Positions 53,062 through 63,921 of a stretch of 64,000 nucleotides of DNA are shown here, piece by piece. The DNA lies in the NCBI RefSeq assembly GCF_021227995.1, contig NZ_CP089301.1:5146001-5210000 (forward strand), read 5' to 3'. Under the pieces are notes generated by a model that saw only the letters and a list, made by a program, of their open reading frames with translations, ran no database searches and had not been told where the DNA came from. How positions within the stretch are numbered: the stretch's first letter is position 1; each line of letters opens with the position of its first letter. This DNA is from Novosphingobium kaempferiae (GTDB taxonomy: Bacteria > Pseudomonadota > Alphaproteobacteria > Sphingomonadales > Sphingomonadaceae). The position numbers were made by a program, and so were the translations under genes.

Positions 53062-53889
53062 CTACTTGGCGATAGCGCGGCGATTGGCAAGGCTCGGCAA
53101 CTGCGCACGGACCTGCGCGATGCGTTCGTGATCGATATCCACGAACGCCACGCCTGCCGCACCACCGTCGTCGGCCCCTTTCATGTCGAGCAACACCTCG
53201 CCCCAGGGATCGACGGCCAGAGAGTGCCCGTAAGTCTCACGCCCGTCCTCATGGCTCCCAACCTGCGCGGCGGACAGGATATAGGCGCTGGCCTCCACGG
53301 CACGGGCGCGCTGCATGAGATGCCAGTGCGCCTGCCCCGTAGGAACGGTGAAGGCAGCAGGCACGGCGATCACGTCGCAGCGGGCCAGCCCCAGAGCTTC
53401 GAACAGCGCCGGGAAGCGAACGTCATAACAGATCGCAAGCCCCAGACGCCCGAGCGGCGTCTCTACCGTCACGACATCATCGCCCGGCGTATAGGCGTTC
53501 GACTCCCGCCACGACTCGCCCGAAGCGAGATCCACGTCGAACATGTGAATCTTGTCGTATCGAGCCCGGATGTCACCGCTGCCGTCGATCACGAACGCGC
53601 GGTTGGCCCACTTGCCGTCTTCGCGCGCGATGGCGAGCGATCCGATGTGGACCCAAATTCCCTCGCGCCTCGCGGCCTCTCGCACCGCCGCAAGAACGAT
53701 GTCGTCCGTCTCGGTCGTGATCGCTTCGCGCGCGCGGTCACGCTTCCGGTCCAGCAGGCCCGACATTTCAGGCGTGAACAGCATGGCCGCTCCACCTGCT
53801 CGTGCCTGCTCGATCGCATCGACGATCGCAGCCGCATTGGCCTGCGGGTCGATGCCCGTAGTCATCTGGAACAGCGCTGCACGCACCAT
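53062..53889 (-). CDS. Carbon-nitrogen hydrolase (nitrilase superfamily, Nit/omega-amidase-like)
   Basis: 275 aa from ATG 53889. Catalytic triad visible: Glu41 (LLFTPEMSG context FTPEMSG), Lys113 (RYDKIHMFDVD) and Cys154 (LAICYDVRFP). Matches the Nit1/Nit2 group that hydrolyses deaminated glutathione or omega-amides (2-oxoglutaramate). Sits 4 nt after grxC, consistent with a glutathione-repair role, which is inference. Confidence 0.9.
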   Translation of the reverse strand: MVRAALFQMTTGIDPQANAAAIVDAIEQARAGGAAMLFTPEMSGLLDRKRDRAREAITTETDDIVLAAVREAARREGIWVHIGSLAIAREDGKWANRAFVIDGSGDIRARYDKIHMFDVDLASGESWRESNAYTPGDDVVTVETPLGRLGLAICYDVRFPALFEALGLARCDVIAVPAAFTVPTGQAHWHLMQRARAVEASAYILSAAQVGSHEDGRETYGHSLAVDPWGEVLLDMKGADDGGAAGVAFVDIDHERIAQVRAQLPSLANRRAIAK

Positions 53890-53893
53890 GCGA

Positions 53894-54157
53894 TCAGAGA
53901 CCGAGAACGGGGTCGAGCTTGCCGTCGCGGTCGAGCGCGTTGATGTCGTCGAAGCCGCCATAGGCCTTGTCGTCAATGAGGATCTGCGGAACCGTGCTCG
54001 CGCCCGGCACCCGTTCCAGCATTTCGGTGCGCTTGGGACCGCCCATGGTCAGGTCGTATTCCTCGTAAGCGACGCCCTTCTTGTCGAGCAGCGACTTGGC
54101 GGCAACGCAGTAGGGGCAACCCCACTTGGTGTAGATCTCGATCTTCGGCTGGCTCAT
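53894..54157 (-). CDS. grxC: Glutaredoxin 3
   Basis: 87 aa from ATG 54157. Dithiol active site CPYC (Cys14, Cys17), cis-Pro TVPQILID, and the GGFDDINALDRDGKLD C-terminal part that binds glutathione. Reduces disulfides with glutathione in the cytoplasm. First gene of the grxC / amidase / DUF1178 group. Confidence 0.95.
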   Translation of the reverse strand: MSQPKIEIYTKWGCPYCVAAKSLLDKKGVAYEEYDLTMGGPKRTEMLERVPGASTVPQILIDDKAYGGFDDINALDRDGKLDPVLGL

Positions 54158-54311
54158 GCCAAACTCCAGTTTAAGCGACCCTTGAAAGGCCGGTCGGCTA
54201 TCATATCTAGGTACGCAAGTCATGGCCCGCCATGGGCATGGCTTTTCCGACGAGGCGCCGGATTTCCGGGCCTCATGAAGAACGAAGATTGCTCATAGGA
54301 GGATTTTTGTC

Positions 54312-54779
54312 ATGAACCGTATCGATTTCTCGCCCTATCGCCGCACCATGGTCGGCTTCGACCGCCTTTTCGACATGATCGAGAATCAGGCGCGCGTTAA
54401 TTCGGGCGACAAATACCCCCCCTTCAACATCGAACGGCGCGGTCAGGATGCCTATCGCATCACGCTGGCAGTTGCGGGTTTCAAGCCGGCAGACATCGAC
54501 ATCACAGCGCAGGCCAATCTGCTGGTCGTCAAGGGCAGCAAGCCCGAGGAAAGCGCCGAAGGCGAGATGCTGCATGTCGGCATCGCCCAGCGCGGATTCG
54601 AGCGCCGGTTCGAACTCGCCGACTACGTGCGCGTAGATAGTGCCGACCTTGCAGACGGTCTGCTCATTATCGATCTCGTCCGCGAGGTTCCTGAAGCGAT
54701 GAAGCCGAAGAAGGTCGCCATCGGTGGCAATACCCTGACGGTCGTTGATGGCGGCGAAGGCAACACCGCAGCCGCATAA
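54312..54779 (+). CDS. Hsp20 small heat-shock protein (IbpA type)
   Basis: 155 aa with an AGGAGG ribosome site 9 nt upstream. N-terminal YRRTMVGFDRLFDMIE, then an alpha-crystallin domain at about residues 35-130 (YPPFNIERRGQDAYRITLAVAGFKPADIDI, RGFERRFELADYVRVDSADLADGLLIIDL). Holds unfolding proteins in the cytoplasm. The A/T-poor leader has no obvious ROSE thermometer. Confidence 0.93.
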   Translation: MNRIDFSPYRRTMVGFDRLFDMIENQARVNSGDKYPPFNIERRGQDAYRITLAVAGFKPADIDITAQANLLVVKGSKPEESAEGEMLHVGIAQRGFERRFELADYVRVDSADLADGLLIIDLVREVPEAMKPKKVAIGGNTLTVVDGGEGNTAAA

Positions 54780-54974
54780 AGTCCGGCGCGACAGGTATTT
54801 GCGGTTCCCGTCCCTTTCCGCAAATCCAGTCGAACCCTATGGAGGTGGTCCGGATCTCGGGCCGCCTCCTTTTGCATGTCGACTTGCGCAGATCGCACGC
54901 GCCTGGCCGGAATAAGCCTCGCGCCAGAAAGGGTTGATCGTTAGCCCGCAGGCCATGCCTCGGACCGATCACCC

Positions 54975-55910
54975 ATGACCGCGATCCTCGGAATCGTACT
55001 GCCCGTCTTCTCACTGATCTTCGCCGGGTGGCTGGTGCGGCGTATCGGTGTGATGGGCGCGCAGGCCACCAGCGAACTCAACCGGTTCGTCGTCTACCTC
55101 GCCCTGCCCGCGCTGCTGTTCGACATCGTGGCGAAGTCGAACTGGCATGAACTGTGGCAGCCGCACTTCGTGGCGGTCTTCACGCTGAGCACGATGGCGA
55201 TCTTCGCGCTGACGGTGCTGCTGCATATTCGGCGTAGCGGCTTTAGCGCGGATGGCCCCGTACTCGGCCTTGCGGCCGCCTATCCGAACACCGGTTTTCT
55301 GGGCTTCCCTCTCCTGTTGGGAGCACTTGGCTCCTGGAGCAACACCTTGACGCTGATCTCGACGATCATCGTAGCCTGCGTGCTCTTTGCCGGGGCGATC
55401 GTTCTCATCGAGATCCGACTGCATGCAGGCAGTCATCCACTCAAGGTCGCAGCCAAAGTCAGCAAGTCACTCGCCACCAACCCGCTGATCGTCGCGCCAG
55501 TGCTGGCGACGTTCTTTCCGACAACCGGCCTCGCAGTACCGCAGCCCGTCGAAGTCTTTCTGAAACTGCTGGGTGGCGCAGCTTCGCCCGCCGCGCTGGT
55601 CGGCCTCGGCCTCTTCCTCGCAGAGCCACGTAAAGCAGCGCCAGGCGCAGGACTGCTGACCACCGCGCTAGTCGCTGTGAAACTTATGGTGCATCCGGCC
55701 ATGGCGTGGCTGCTGGCGATGTGGGTGTTTCCGCTCGAAGCCCCAGTTCGACATGCTGCGGTGATCCTGGCCATGCTGCCTACCGGCACCGGACCATTCA
55801 TGCTTGCCGAATTCTACGGGCGAGAGGCCGGAGTTACGGCGCGAGTCATCCTGATCTCCACCGTCATGTCGATCGTCACGGTGTCGACTTACCTCATGCT
55901 TATCAGCTAG
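54975..55910 (+). CDS. AEC-family (auxin efflux carrier) transporter
   Basis: 311 aa, about ten membrane helices in two five-helix halves with a short central loop. Starts ILGIVLPVFSLIFAGWLVRRIGV, and ends MLPTGTGPFMLAEFYGREAGVTARVILISTVMSIVTV, typical of the family. Exports or imports small organic acids. Overlaps the stop of the convergent deaminase gene by 4 nt. Confidence 0.9.
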   Translation: MTAILGIVLPVFSLIFAGWLVRRIGVMGAQATSELNRFVVYLALPALLFDIVAKSNWHELWQPHFVAVFTLSTMAIFALTVLLHIRRSGFSADGPVLGLAAAYPNTGFLGFPLLLGALGSWSNTLTLISTIIVACVLFAGAIVLIEIRLHAGSHPLKVAAKVSKSLATNPLIVAPVLATFFPTTGLAVPQPVEVFLKLLGGAASPAALVGLGLFLAEPRKAAPGAGLLTTALVAVKLMVHPAMAWLLAMWVFPLEAPVRHAAVILAMLPTGTGPFMLAEFYGREAGVTARVILISTVMSIVTVSTYLMLIS

Positions 55911-56932
55911 ACGCTCGCCATTGCGTAAGCATCGAGCTTACGGTGCAATTCCTGCCGGAGTTCATCGTCAATCCAGGCCGCGTCGAACGCATTGCGGGTA
56001 ACGGTGATGAAGTCATCAGGTCCGAACCCGGCAAGATCATGCACCATCAGCATGTTCTCATTGATGTAATTGCCTTCCATGTAGGCGGGATCGTCGGAGT
56101 TGAGCGTCAGCTTCAATCCGAGGTCCAGCATTCCGCGCGCGATCGACTGATTTTCACCGGGTCGCATCATCTCATTGGCATAAGGGCAGACGGTAAAGAA
56201 CAGCCCGCGCTCCCGCGCCATCTCGATGAGTTCAGGACGATCGAGCAGGTTCGCGCCATGGTCGATCCGCTCGACGCCGATGTCCTCGATCGCCTGCCGG
56301 ATATGCTCGTGCGTATTCTTCTGATCGACATCGCAATGCATCGTGAGCCGAAAGCCCGCCTCGCGTCCGCGACGGAAAATCTCCGCGAACTTGGTCGGTG
56401 GGTTGTCCAACTCGTCTGAATCCAGCCCGAGGCCAACGATCAGGTGGCGATACGGCAATGCCATTTCGAACACCGCCATTGCGCTTTCAGCGCTACGCTC
56501 CCGTACAAAGCACATGATGAGTTGCGAGCGGATGCCGAAATCACGTTCAGCCTCGATGCGGCCACGCGTCAGCCCCTCGATCATCGTCGAAAACGAAACG
56601 CCGCGATCAGTGTGCTGCTGAGGGTCGAAGAACATCTCTGCGTAGATGACATTCTGGGACGCGACCTTGCGCAGATAGGCGTAGACCAGATCGCGGAAAT
56701 CCTCTTCATGATGCAATACAAAGCTGCCTTCATAGAAGATCGTGAGAAAGCTCGGGAGGTCATGGAAGACATAGCTGGCCCGCATAGACTCGACATCGAC
56801 ATAAGGCAGATCGACGTTATTGCGCGCAGCCAGTTCGAACTTGAGTTCCGCTTCCAGCGTTCCTTCGAGGTGAACATGAAGTTCGGCCTTGGGCATACCG
56901 TGGATGAAATCGACGATAGAGTTTGGCTGCAT
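55907..56932 (-). CDS. Adenosine/adenine deaminase (Add family)
   Basis: 341 aa from ATG 56932. Metal motif ELHVHLEGTLE (His19, His21), LTMHCDVDQKN, GVERIDHGANLL, and LNSDDPAYMEGNY. The SDDPAY segment and size resemble the adenine deaminase branch of the family (adenine to hypoxanthine) more than classical adenosine deaminases, but I cannot decide between them. Purine salvage, cytoplasmic. Single gene. Confidence 0.87.
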   Translation of the reverse strand: MQPNSIVDFIHGMPKAELHVHLEGTLEAELKFELAARNNVDLPYVDVESMRASYVFHDLPSFLTIFYEGSFVLHHEEDFRDLVYAYLRKVASQNVIYAEMFFDPQQHTDRGVSFSTMIEGLTRGRIEAERDFGIRSQLIMCFVRERSAESAMAVFEMALPYRHLIVGLGLDSDELDNPPTKFAEIFRRGREAGFRLTMHCDVDQKNTHEHIRQAIEDIGVERIDHGANLLDRPELIEMARERGLFFTVCPYANEMMRPGENQSIARGMLDLGLKLTLNSDDPAYMEGNYINENMLMVHDLAGFGPDDFITVTRNAFDAAWIDDELRQELHRKLDAYAMASV

Positions 56933-57041
56933 TTTCGATCTTGCCCTCTGCCGCATCGCCTCTCGGACGATGCGGCAGACTATATCGGGGCGCCATTCGC
57001 CGGAAAGCTAAATCTGCTGCACTGCAACAGCAGAATGAGCG

Positions 57042-58436
57042 TCAGGCTGCGATTTCCATTGGCATGGAGACAAGGATAGACCGCATTGAAAACTGACCTT
57101 CGACTCCCGTGAGTTCCGCCAAAGTCGGCGCGACCGTTCGAAGCGATACGCGGTCAGCGAGACGGCGTGGCTGGATTCCCGGTCCCTTGATCCAGAAAGC
57201 CCCATCAGGATGATGTTTGCCGCTGCGTAGCGCTTCAAGAGGATAGAACAGGTCGAAGAAGCCGACAGCTTCGTTGGCCGCCAAAGACAATACGACGATT
57301 TCTTTGGCGGGGTACTGTTCGACCATGCATCCGGCGTCGAGAGACAAGCCTTCCCGCCGCGCCCACATCGGCTGCCGACCATCAGAAAGACGCAGGGCTT
57401 CGATACGTTCGGCTGCGGTTATAGCGGCCTGTTCACTCTCGAAATGGAGCAGGAACTGCTGCGACATCACAGGCGCGTAACGCCAGCCTGGCGCCACTCC
57501 GGCAAAAGCCATGAGCCGCGCGATGTCGCGATGGCGGAAAATCTGCCTGCCCCCATCTTCTTCATGCGTCAGCATCGGCTGCTGGCTGAGCGCCGTCAGG
57601 AGAACGAGATTGTCATCTCCTCCTGTCATGGCCAGCGCTTGGCCGACCAAGCGATCCATGTTGCGATAGCCTTCCAGCACCGTGTCTCGATGCTCGCGAA
57701 AATCCTGCTCCGAAGGCTGTATCCCGAACAGTTCGGGTTCGAATTCGCGCCAGTGGAAATGCTGGAAATGGGCGGTGCTGTTAATGAAGAACGTCGAAAA
57801 GTGCGGCTTTTCATTGCGATAAATGGAACGAAACAGATCCCATTGCAGTCGATCGAGGATCATGGCCCTGCGCCATTTCACGTTGTCCGCACGTTCCTGC
57901 ACAAGTTGCGCGATCGCGGCCAACACCGATTGCGCCGACAGCCCATGCGTGAGCATGAAACGGCCAAACCGGGCAAAATCGAGGGGCGAGACATCCGGCT
58001 GCGCGCTATGCTCCTGCACGTAGCTGCGGACCAGATGCGTATAGGGCTCGAAATGACCATCAGGGAGCGAGACAGGCTCCGTCGCCCATGGGTCCGGCAG
58101 GAAATGTCCGAGAAATCCGGCTTGGACAGCAGCGTTCATGCTGCCGCAAATCCAGTTCGTGCGCCCGCTCCGGCTTACCAGATCCCATATGCGAGGTGCG
58201 CTCAATGCGGCGCCATCGTTGAGCTTGAAGCAGCCATGCTCGGCATAAGACAAGCCAGTATGCGCAGTAACCCACTGGATCCAAGGCTCCAGATTGGGTG
58301 CCGCCTCCTCTGCATCAGTGACGGCAACGAGCGCACTGTTGCGCAAGCGTTTGAAATTGGGGAGATGCCCGGCCGCTATGAAGCGGTCGAGTAGTGTCGG
58401 CGACAGTTCGTTGAATTCGAGAACAATCGTCGACAT
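57042..58436 (-). CDS. Alkaline-phosphatase-fold protein with altered metal site
   Basis: 464 aa. N-terminus MSTIVLEFNELSPTLLDRFIAAGHLPNFKRL has the layout of type I phosphodiesterase/AlkP proteins (strand, metal residue, GxLPNxxRL), but the usual Asp-Gly is Asn-Glu. A further PWIQWVTAHTGLSYAEHGCF matches the nucleophile region, and PDGAFWIKGPG plus TVAPTLAELTG match the C-terminal strands. Cytoplasmic, no signal peptide. Possibly a hydrolase or sugar-phosphate enzyme; activity unproven. Confidence 0.7.
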   Translation of the reverse strand: MSTIVLEFNELSPTLLDRFIAAGHLPNFKRLRNSALVAVTDAEEAAPNLEPWIQWVTAHTGLSYAEHGCFKLNDGAALSAPRIWDLVSRSGRTNWICGSMNAAVQAGFLGHFLPDPWATEPVSLPDGHFEPYTHLVRSYVQEHSAQPDVSPLDFARFGRFMLTHGLSAQSVLAAIAQLVQERADNVKWRRAMILDRLQWDLFRSIYRNEKPHFSTFFINSTAHFQHFHWREFEPELFGIQPSEQDFREHRDTVLEGYRNMDRLVGQALAMTGGDDNLVLLTALSQQPMLTHEEDGGRQIFRHRDIARLMAFAGVAPGWRYAPVMSQQFLLHFESEQAAITAAERIEALRLSDGRQPMWARREGLSLDAGCMVEQYPAKEIVVLSLAANEAVGFFDLFYPLEALRSGKHHPDGAFWIKGPGIQPRRLADRVSLRTVAPTLAELTGVEGQFSMRSILVSMPMEIAA

Positions 58437-58559
58437 CCGGACCTCCGCGCCAGCACTTCGCTGGTCACAGAGATGCCCGTTATCATGTAAAAGTAACCAG
58501 CAGAGACTGCTCCGTTCTGGACTTGTTGCGCCGCAGCAAGCCCGGAACTGGATCTATCC

Positions 58560-60206
<1,647 letters not shown>

Positions 60207-60270
60207 TTAAATTGCATGGGGGCCCTCAGGCAAGCGCCCGGAGCCTCATTCCACAGGTCAAACACATGGA

Positions 60271-60299
60271 AATGCCGTCTGACAACGCCAGACGGCATT
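60271..60299 (-). terminator. Inverted repeat between secG and pyrG
   Basis: Perfect 11-bp stem AATGCCGTCTG / CAGACGGCATT with a 7-nt loop. Only a short T-run follows on the minus strand, so partial termination or attenuation between the two genes is likely. Confidence 0.55.
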
Positions 60300-60336
60300 C
60301 CGGTTACGGTGAAGCGTCCGAAGACGCTTGCCGGGG

Positions 60337-60738
60337 TTACTGCTTGGCAGCACCCGAAAGAGGATCGGCCGGGACCGAGTCGCCGGCGGGAGCGCCCTGC
60401 GACGCGGGGGCCGGAGCAGCCGGATTGGCAGCGCCGCCGAGCGGATCCACGGGCTGAGCCGGAGCGGCCGGAGCCACGTTGCGCTCAAGCGAAGTATCGA
60501 TATCGCGGCCGGAGGTTTCGTTGACCGCCAGCGCTGCAAGGCCAATGCTCAGGATCACGAAGACGCTTGCCAGCACCGCAGTCGCACGGGTCAGGAAGTT
60601 GGCCGCACCGCGCGCCGACATCAGCCCCGAAGGGCTGCCGCCCACGCCTAGGCCGCCGCCTTCGGACTTCTGCACCAGGATCACGCCAACGAGCATGGCG
60701 GCCACCAGCGCCTGGACCACGGTCAGGAAAAGGAACAT
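60337..60738 (-). CDS. secG: Preprotein translocase subunit SecG
   Basis: 133 aa. First helix LFLTVVQALVAAMLVGVILVQKSEGGGLGVGGS with the SecG GGGLG loop, second helix VLASVFVILSIGLAALAV, and an Ala/Pro/Gln-rich tail typical of alphaproteobacteria. Part of the SecYEG channel. Between tpiA and pyrG on the same strand. Confidence 0.95.
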   Translation of the reverse strand: MFLFLTVVQALVAAMLVGVILVQKSEGGGLGVGGSPSGLMSARGAANFLTRATAVLASVFVILSIGLAALAVNETSGRDIDTSLERNVAPAAPAQPVDPLGGAANPAAPAPASQGAPAGDSVPADPLSGAAKQ

Positions 60739-60862
60739 CTTCGTCTCAGCCTTATCGCGGGGACATACCCCGCATCGTTCGCCGCGCAGATAGGCGCTCG
60801 CAGGCGAGCGCGCAACCCGGCAACTTTATTGCTGCGCCGACAAGACTGCCGACGCGCGAAAT

Positions 60863-61624
60863 TCAGCCTACTTCGGCTAGCGATGCGGCCGCGCCGACGA
60901 TAGCCAGGAAGCTCTCCGCCGTCAGGCTCGCACCGCCGACCAGCGCACCACCCACTTCGGGCACGGCAAGCAGTTCGGCCGCGTTTTCGGCCTTCACCGA
61001 ACCGCCGTAGAGAATGCGCACATCGGAACCGGCATCGCCATAGATCGCAACGAGCTTTGCGCGAATCGCCTTGTGCATCGCGGCGACGTCATCGACCGAC
61101 GGCACTCGGCCAGTGCCAATCGCCCATACCGGTTCGTAAGCGATCGAGAGCCGCTCAGGAGCGCCTTCAGTGCTCGGGCACGAGCCTTCGACCTGCGCGG
61201 TGACCACGCCTTCCGCATCGCCTGCGTCACGCTGCGCTTCTGTTTCGCCGACACACAGGATCACGGAGAGGCCCGCTGAAAGCGCAGCTTCCGCCTTGGC
61301 CTTTACTTCCGCATCGGTTTCGGACTGATACTCACGACGCTCGGAATGGCCGACGATGGTGAAGTCCGCCCCGGCGTCCTTGAGCATCCCCGCGCAGACT
61401 TCGCCGGTGTAGGCGCCATTGTCCTTGGCATGGCAATCCTGTCCGCCGACACCGATGAGTTCCACCGTGTCGCGCATCCGGTAGAGCAGGGTCGAGGGAG
61501 GGGCCAAGGCCACCTGCACCTTGGGAAACCGGGCGGCTGCCCGATCGATGGCGCGCGCTTCGTTGAGCATGGCGCGCGTGCCGTTCATTTTCCAGTTTCC
61601 GACGATGTAAGGTAGTCCGGCCAT
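60863..61624 (-). CDS. tpiA: Triosephosphate isomerase
   Basis: 253 aa. Substrate Lys in VGNWKMNG (residue 12), catalytic His in VGHSERR, catalytic Glu in SIAYEPVWAIGTGR, phosphate-binding YGGSVKAENA and GALVGGASL. Interconverts DHAP and glyceraldehyde-3-phosphate. Divergent from the ppiD-like gene. Confidence 0.98.
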   Translation of the reverse strand: MAGLPYIVGNWKMNGTRAMLNEARAIDRAAARFPKVQVALAPPSTLLYRMRDTVELIGVGGQDCHAKDNGAYTGEVCAGMLKDAGADFTIVGHSERREYQSETDAEVKAKAEAALSAGLSVILCVGETEAQRDAGDAEGVVTAQVEGSCPSTEGAPERLSIAYEPVWAIGTGRVPSVDDVAAMHKAIRAKLVAIYGDAGSDVRILYGGSVKAENAAELLAVPEVGGALVGGASLTAESFLAIVGAAASLAEVG

Positions 61625-61952
61625 TTCGCCCCCCTTGATCCGATCTCGGCGAACCTTCGGGAACTCCCCCGCGGGTTCCCTCGCAGATTTCCGGTAATGC
61701 CGTTGCCGCGGAACCGGGAATCAGGTCATTGCTGTCGCGGGCAGCTAGGGCACCCAAGCACGCCTTGTCAAAATTACTGCCCTGTCTTCGTCGCTCTTTA
61801 TGCCGTGACCGTCGCAGTATTGCCACGCGATCGGCTTTTGCCCCGGCCTTGCGCAAGTGGCATTGCAGGATAGGCGAAGGCACCCTAAAGCCTGCCGCGT
61901 TTAGAGGCGAAGCCGCAGGTTTCGCGCAGATAATCGCTGATCGGCACGGTCC
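61625..61952. other. Divergent intergenic region between tpiA and the ppiD-like gene
   Basis: 328 bases without a gene. It must contain the promoters of both neighbours; TTGTCA at about 61765 is a possible -35 for the plus strand. No repeat or strong hairpin noticed. Confidence 0.5.
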
Positions 61953-63902
61953 ATGCTCAATTTCTTCCGTTCGTTTCTCAAGTCCAAGGTCGGTGCTTTC
62001 ATCGGCCTGGCGGTTCTCGGGCTCATCGCCCTCGCCTTCGCCAGCGGCGACATCGCGGGTCTCACCGGTTCCGGCACCGCCGGTCCGGGCAGCGCCATCG
62101 TCACCGTCGGCAAGGAGAAGATCACCGCTGAGCAACTCGACCAGAGCGCAAAGCGCGCTCTGGAGCGCGTCAAGCAGCAGACCCCGACCGCGACGATGAA
62201 GCAGTTGATCGCCGAAGGCGGTCTGGAGCAGGTACTGGACAGCCTGATCGATGGCGCCACGTTCTACGCCTACGGCACCAAGAACGGCGTGGTCGTGAGC
62301 GACCGGCTCGTCGATAGCGAACTGACCCAAATTCCGGCTTTCCAGGGCGTGGACGGCAAGTTCGACCAGAATGTTTTCCGTCAGGCCCTCGCCCAGCAGC
62401 AGCTTTCCGAACAAGCCGTGCGCGATGACGTGCGTAAGAACATGGTCGCGCAGGAACTCGTCGTTCCCGCACAGATCGGCTCGGTGATGTCCCAGTATGC
62501 CGCCAAGCGCTATGCCTCGTTGCTGAGCGAGACGCGCAGCGGCACTGTGATCGCCCTGCCCTCGCTGCTGTTCGCGCCAGCCAAGCAGCCGACCGACGCC
62601 GAACTCGCGACTTTCTACAAAGACCACACCGGCCAGTTCGTCCGCCCCGAGCGACGTACCCTGCGTTATGCGATCGTTGGCGAGGACAAGGTTCCCGCCG
62701 CCGCGGCACCGACCGACGCCGAAATCGCCGCGCGTTTCGAAGCGAACAAGGCCGCCTATGCAGCCAAGGACAATCGCCGCATCACGCAGTTGATCGTTCC
62801 GACCGAAGCTGCCGCCAAGGCGGTGATCGCGGAAGTGGAGAAGGGCAAATCGCTCGAAACCGCTGCGCAGGAAAAGGGCCTTTCCGCCGCCAAGCTCGAG
62901 GGCTTCAGCCGTGAAGAGCTGTCCGGCCAGTTCTCGCCCTCCGTGGCGCAGGCGGTGTTCGCCGCGCCCGTGGGCAAGCTTGCAGCTCCGCAAAAGAGCG
63001 TGCTCGGCTGGCACGTCATCCGCGTCGACGAGGAACAGAAGACGCCCGCCAAGACGCTCTCCGAGGTCAAGGCTGAACTGACGGCGCAGATCGCCACGGA
63101 GAAGACCCGCAAGGCCTTCAGCGACGCCCTCGGCAAGATCGACAGCCAGTTCTCGGGTGGATCGAACCTCAACGAAGTGGCGAAGTCGCTGGGCGTCGAA
63201 GTCCAGCAGACGCAGCCGCTGACCGCTGACGGCGGGGTCTATCTCAAGCCCGGAGAGACGATCTCGGCTGAGCTTCGCCCGATCCTCGCCACCGCTTTCG
63301 GCATGGATCAGGAGCAGCCTCAGGTCGCCGAGGTCGAGAAGGGCAAGTCCTTCGTGATCTACGACGTGACCGACATCCAGGCATCCGCCCCTGCCCCGCT
63401 CGCCCAGATCAAGGACGACGTGAAGCTCGCGTGGTCGGTCGATGCAGGTGCCAAGGCCGCCAAGGCGGTGGCGCTCAAGATGCAGGCCGATCTGCGCAAG
63501 GGTCAGTCGATCGAGCAGGTCATGGCCGCTTCGGGCAAGAAGCTGCCTCCGCCGCAGCAGGTCTCGATGTCGCGCCCGACGCTTGCCGCCGCGCTGCAGT
63601 CCGGCCGTCAGGTGCCGCCGCCCGTCTCGCTGATGTTCCACATGGCCAAGGGCACGGTGAAGGTGCAGTCGGCCGCCGGGGAGCGTGGCTGGTTCGTGGT
63701 CCAGCTCAAGGACATCGTGCCCGCCCAGATCGATTCGGACGACATGATCCGCCGCGCGCAGACCGAACTCGGCCAGCAGCTGGGTCAGAGCTATGCCTCC
63801 GCTCTTGGCGCCGCAATGCGCAAGGACGTGGGCGTGAAGCGCAAGGACGACGCCATCAAGTCCGTCCGCGACCAGCTCGCCGGCACCGCGCAGGCCAACT
63901 GA
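61953..63902 (+). CDS. PpiD/SurA-like periplasmic peptidyl-prolyl isomerase
   Basis: 649 aa. One N-terminal membrane helix (VGAFIGLAVLGLIALAFASG, about residues 13-32) anchors it in the inner membrane. SurA_N-like helical region to about residue 240, then a parvulin-type domain (LIVPTEAAAKAVIAEVEKGKSLETAA, LGWHVIRVDEEQ). Chaperone for outer-membrane protein folding. Followed 19 nt later by trpE. Confidence 0.92.
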   Translation: MLNFFRSFLKSKVGAFIGLAVLGLIALAFASGDIAGLTGSGTAGPGSAIVTVGKEKITAEQLDQSAKRALERVKQQTPTATMKQLIAEGGLEQVLDSLIDGATFYAYGTKNGVVVSDRLVDSELTQIPAFQGVDGKFDQNVFRQALAQQQLSEQAVRDDVRKNMVAQELVVPAQIGSVMSQYAAKRYASLLSETRSGTVIALPSLLFAPAKQPTDAELATFYKDHTGQFVRPERRTLRYAIVGEDKVPAAAAPTDAEIAARFEANKAAYAAKDNRRITQLIVPTEAAAKAVIAEVEKGKSLETAAQEKGLSAAKLEGFSREELSGQFSPSVAQAVFAAPVGKLAAPQKSVLGWHVIRVDEEQKTPAKTLSEVKAELTAQIATEKTRKAFSDALGKIDSQFSGGSNLNEVAKSLGVEVQQTQPLTADGGVYLKPGETISAELRPILATAFGMDQEQPQVAEVEKGKSFVIYDVTDIQASAPAPLAQIKDDVKLAWSVDAGAKAAKAVALKMQADLRKGQSIEQVMAASGKKLPPPQQVSMSRPTLAAALQSGRQVPPPVSLMFHMAKGTVKVQSAAGERGWFVVQLKDIVPAQIDSDDMIRRAQTELGQQLGQSYASALGAAMRKDVGVKRKDDAIKSVRDQLAGTAQAN

Positions 63903-63921
63903 GCGGATGCAGGGGGCAGCG

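Noticed and set aside
61332..63641. 769-codon minus-strand open frame
   Set aside because: Antisense to the ppiD-like gene and overlapping tpiA; Leu/Gly/Arg-rich shadow without motifs.
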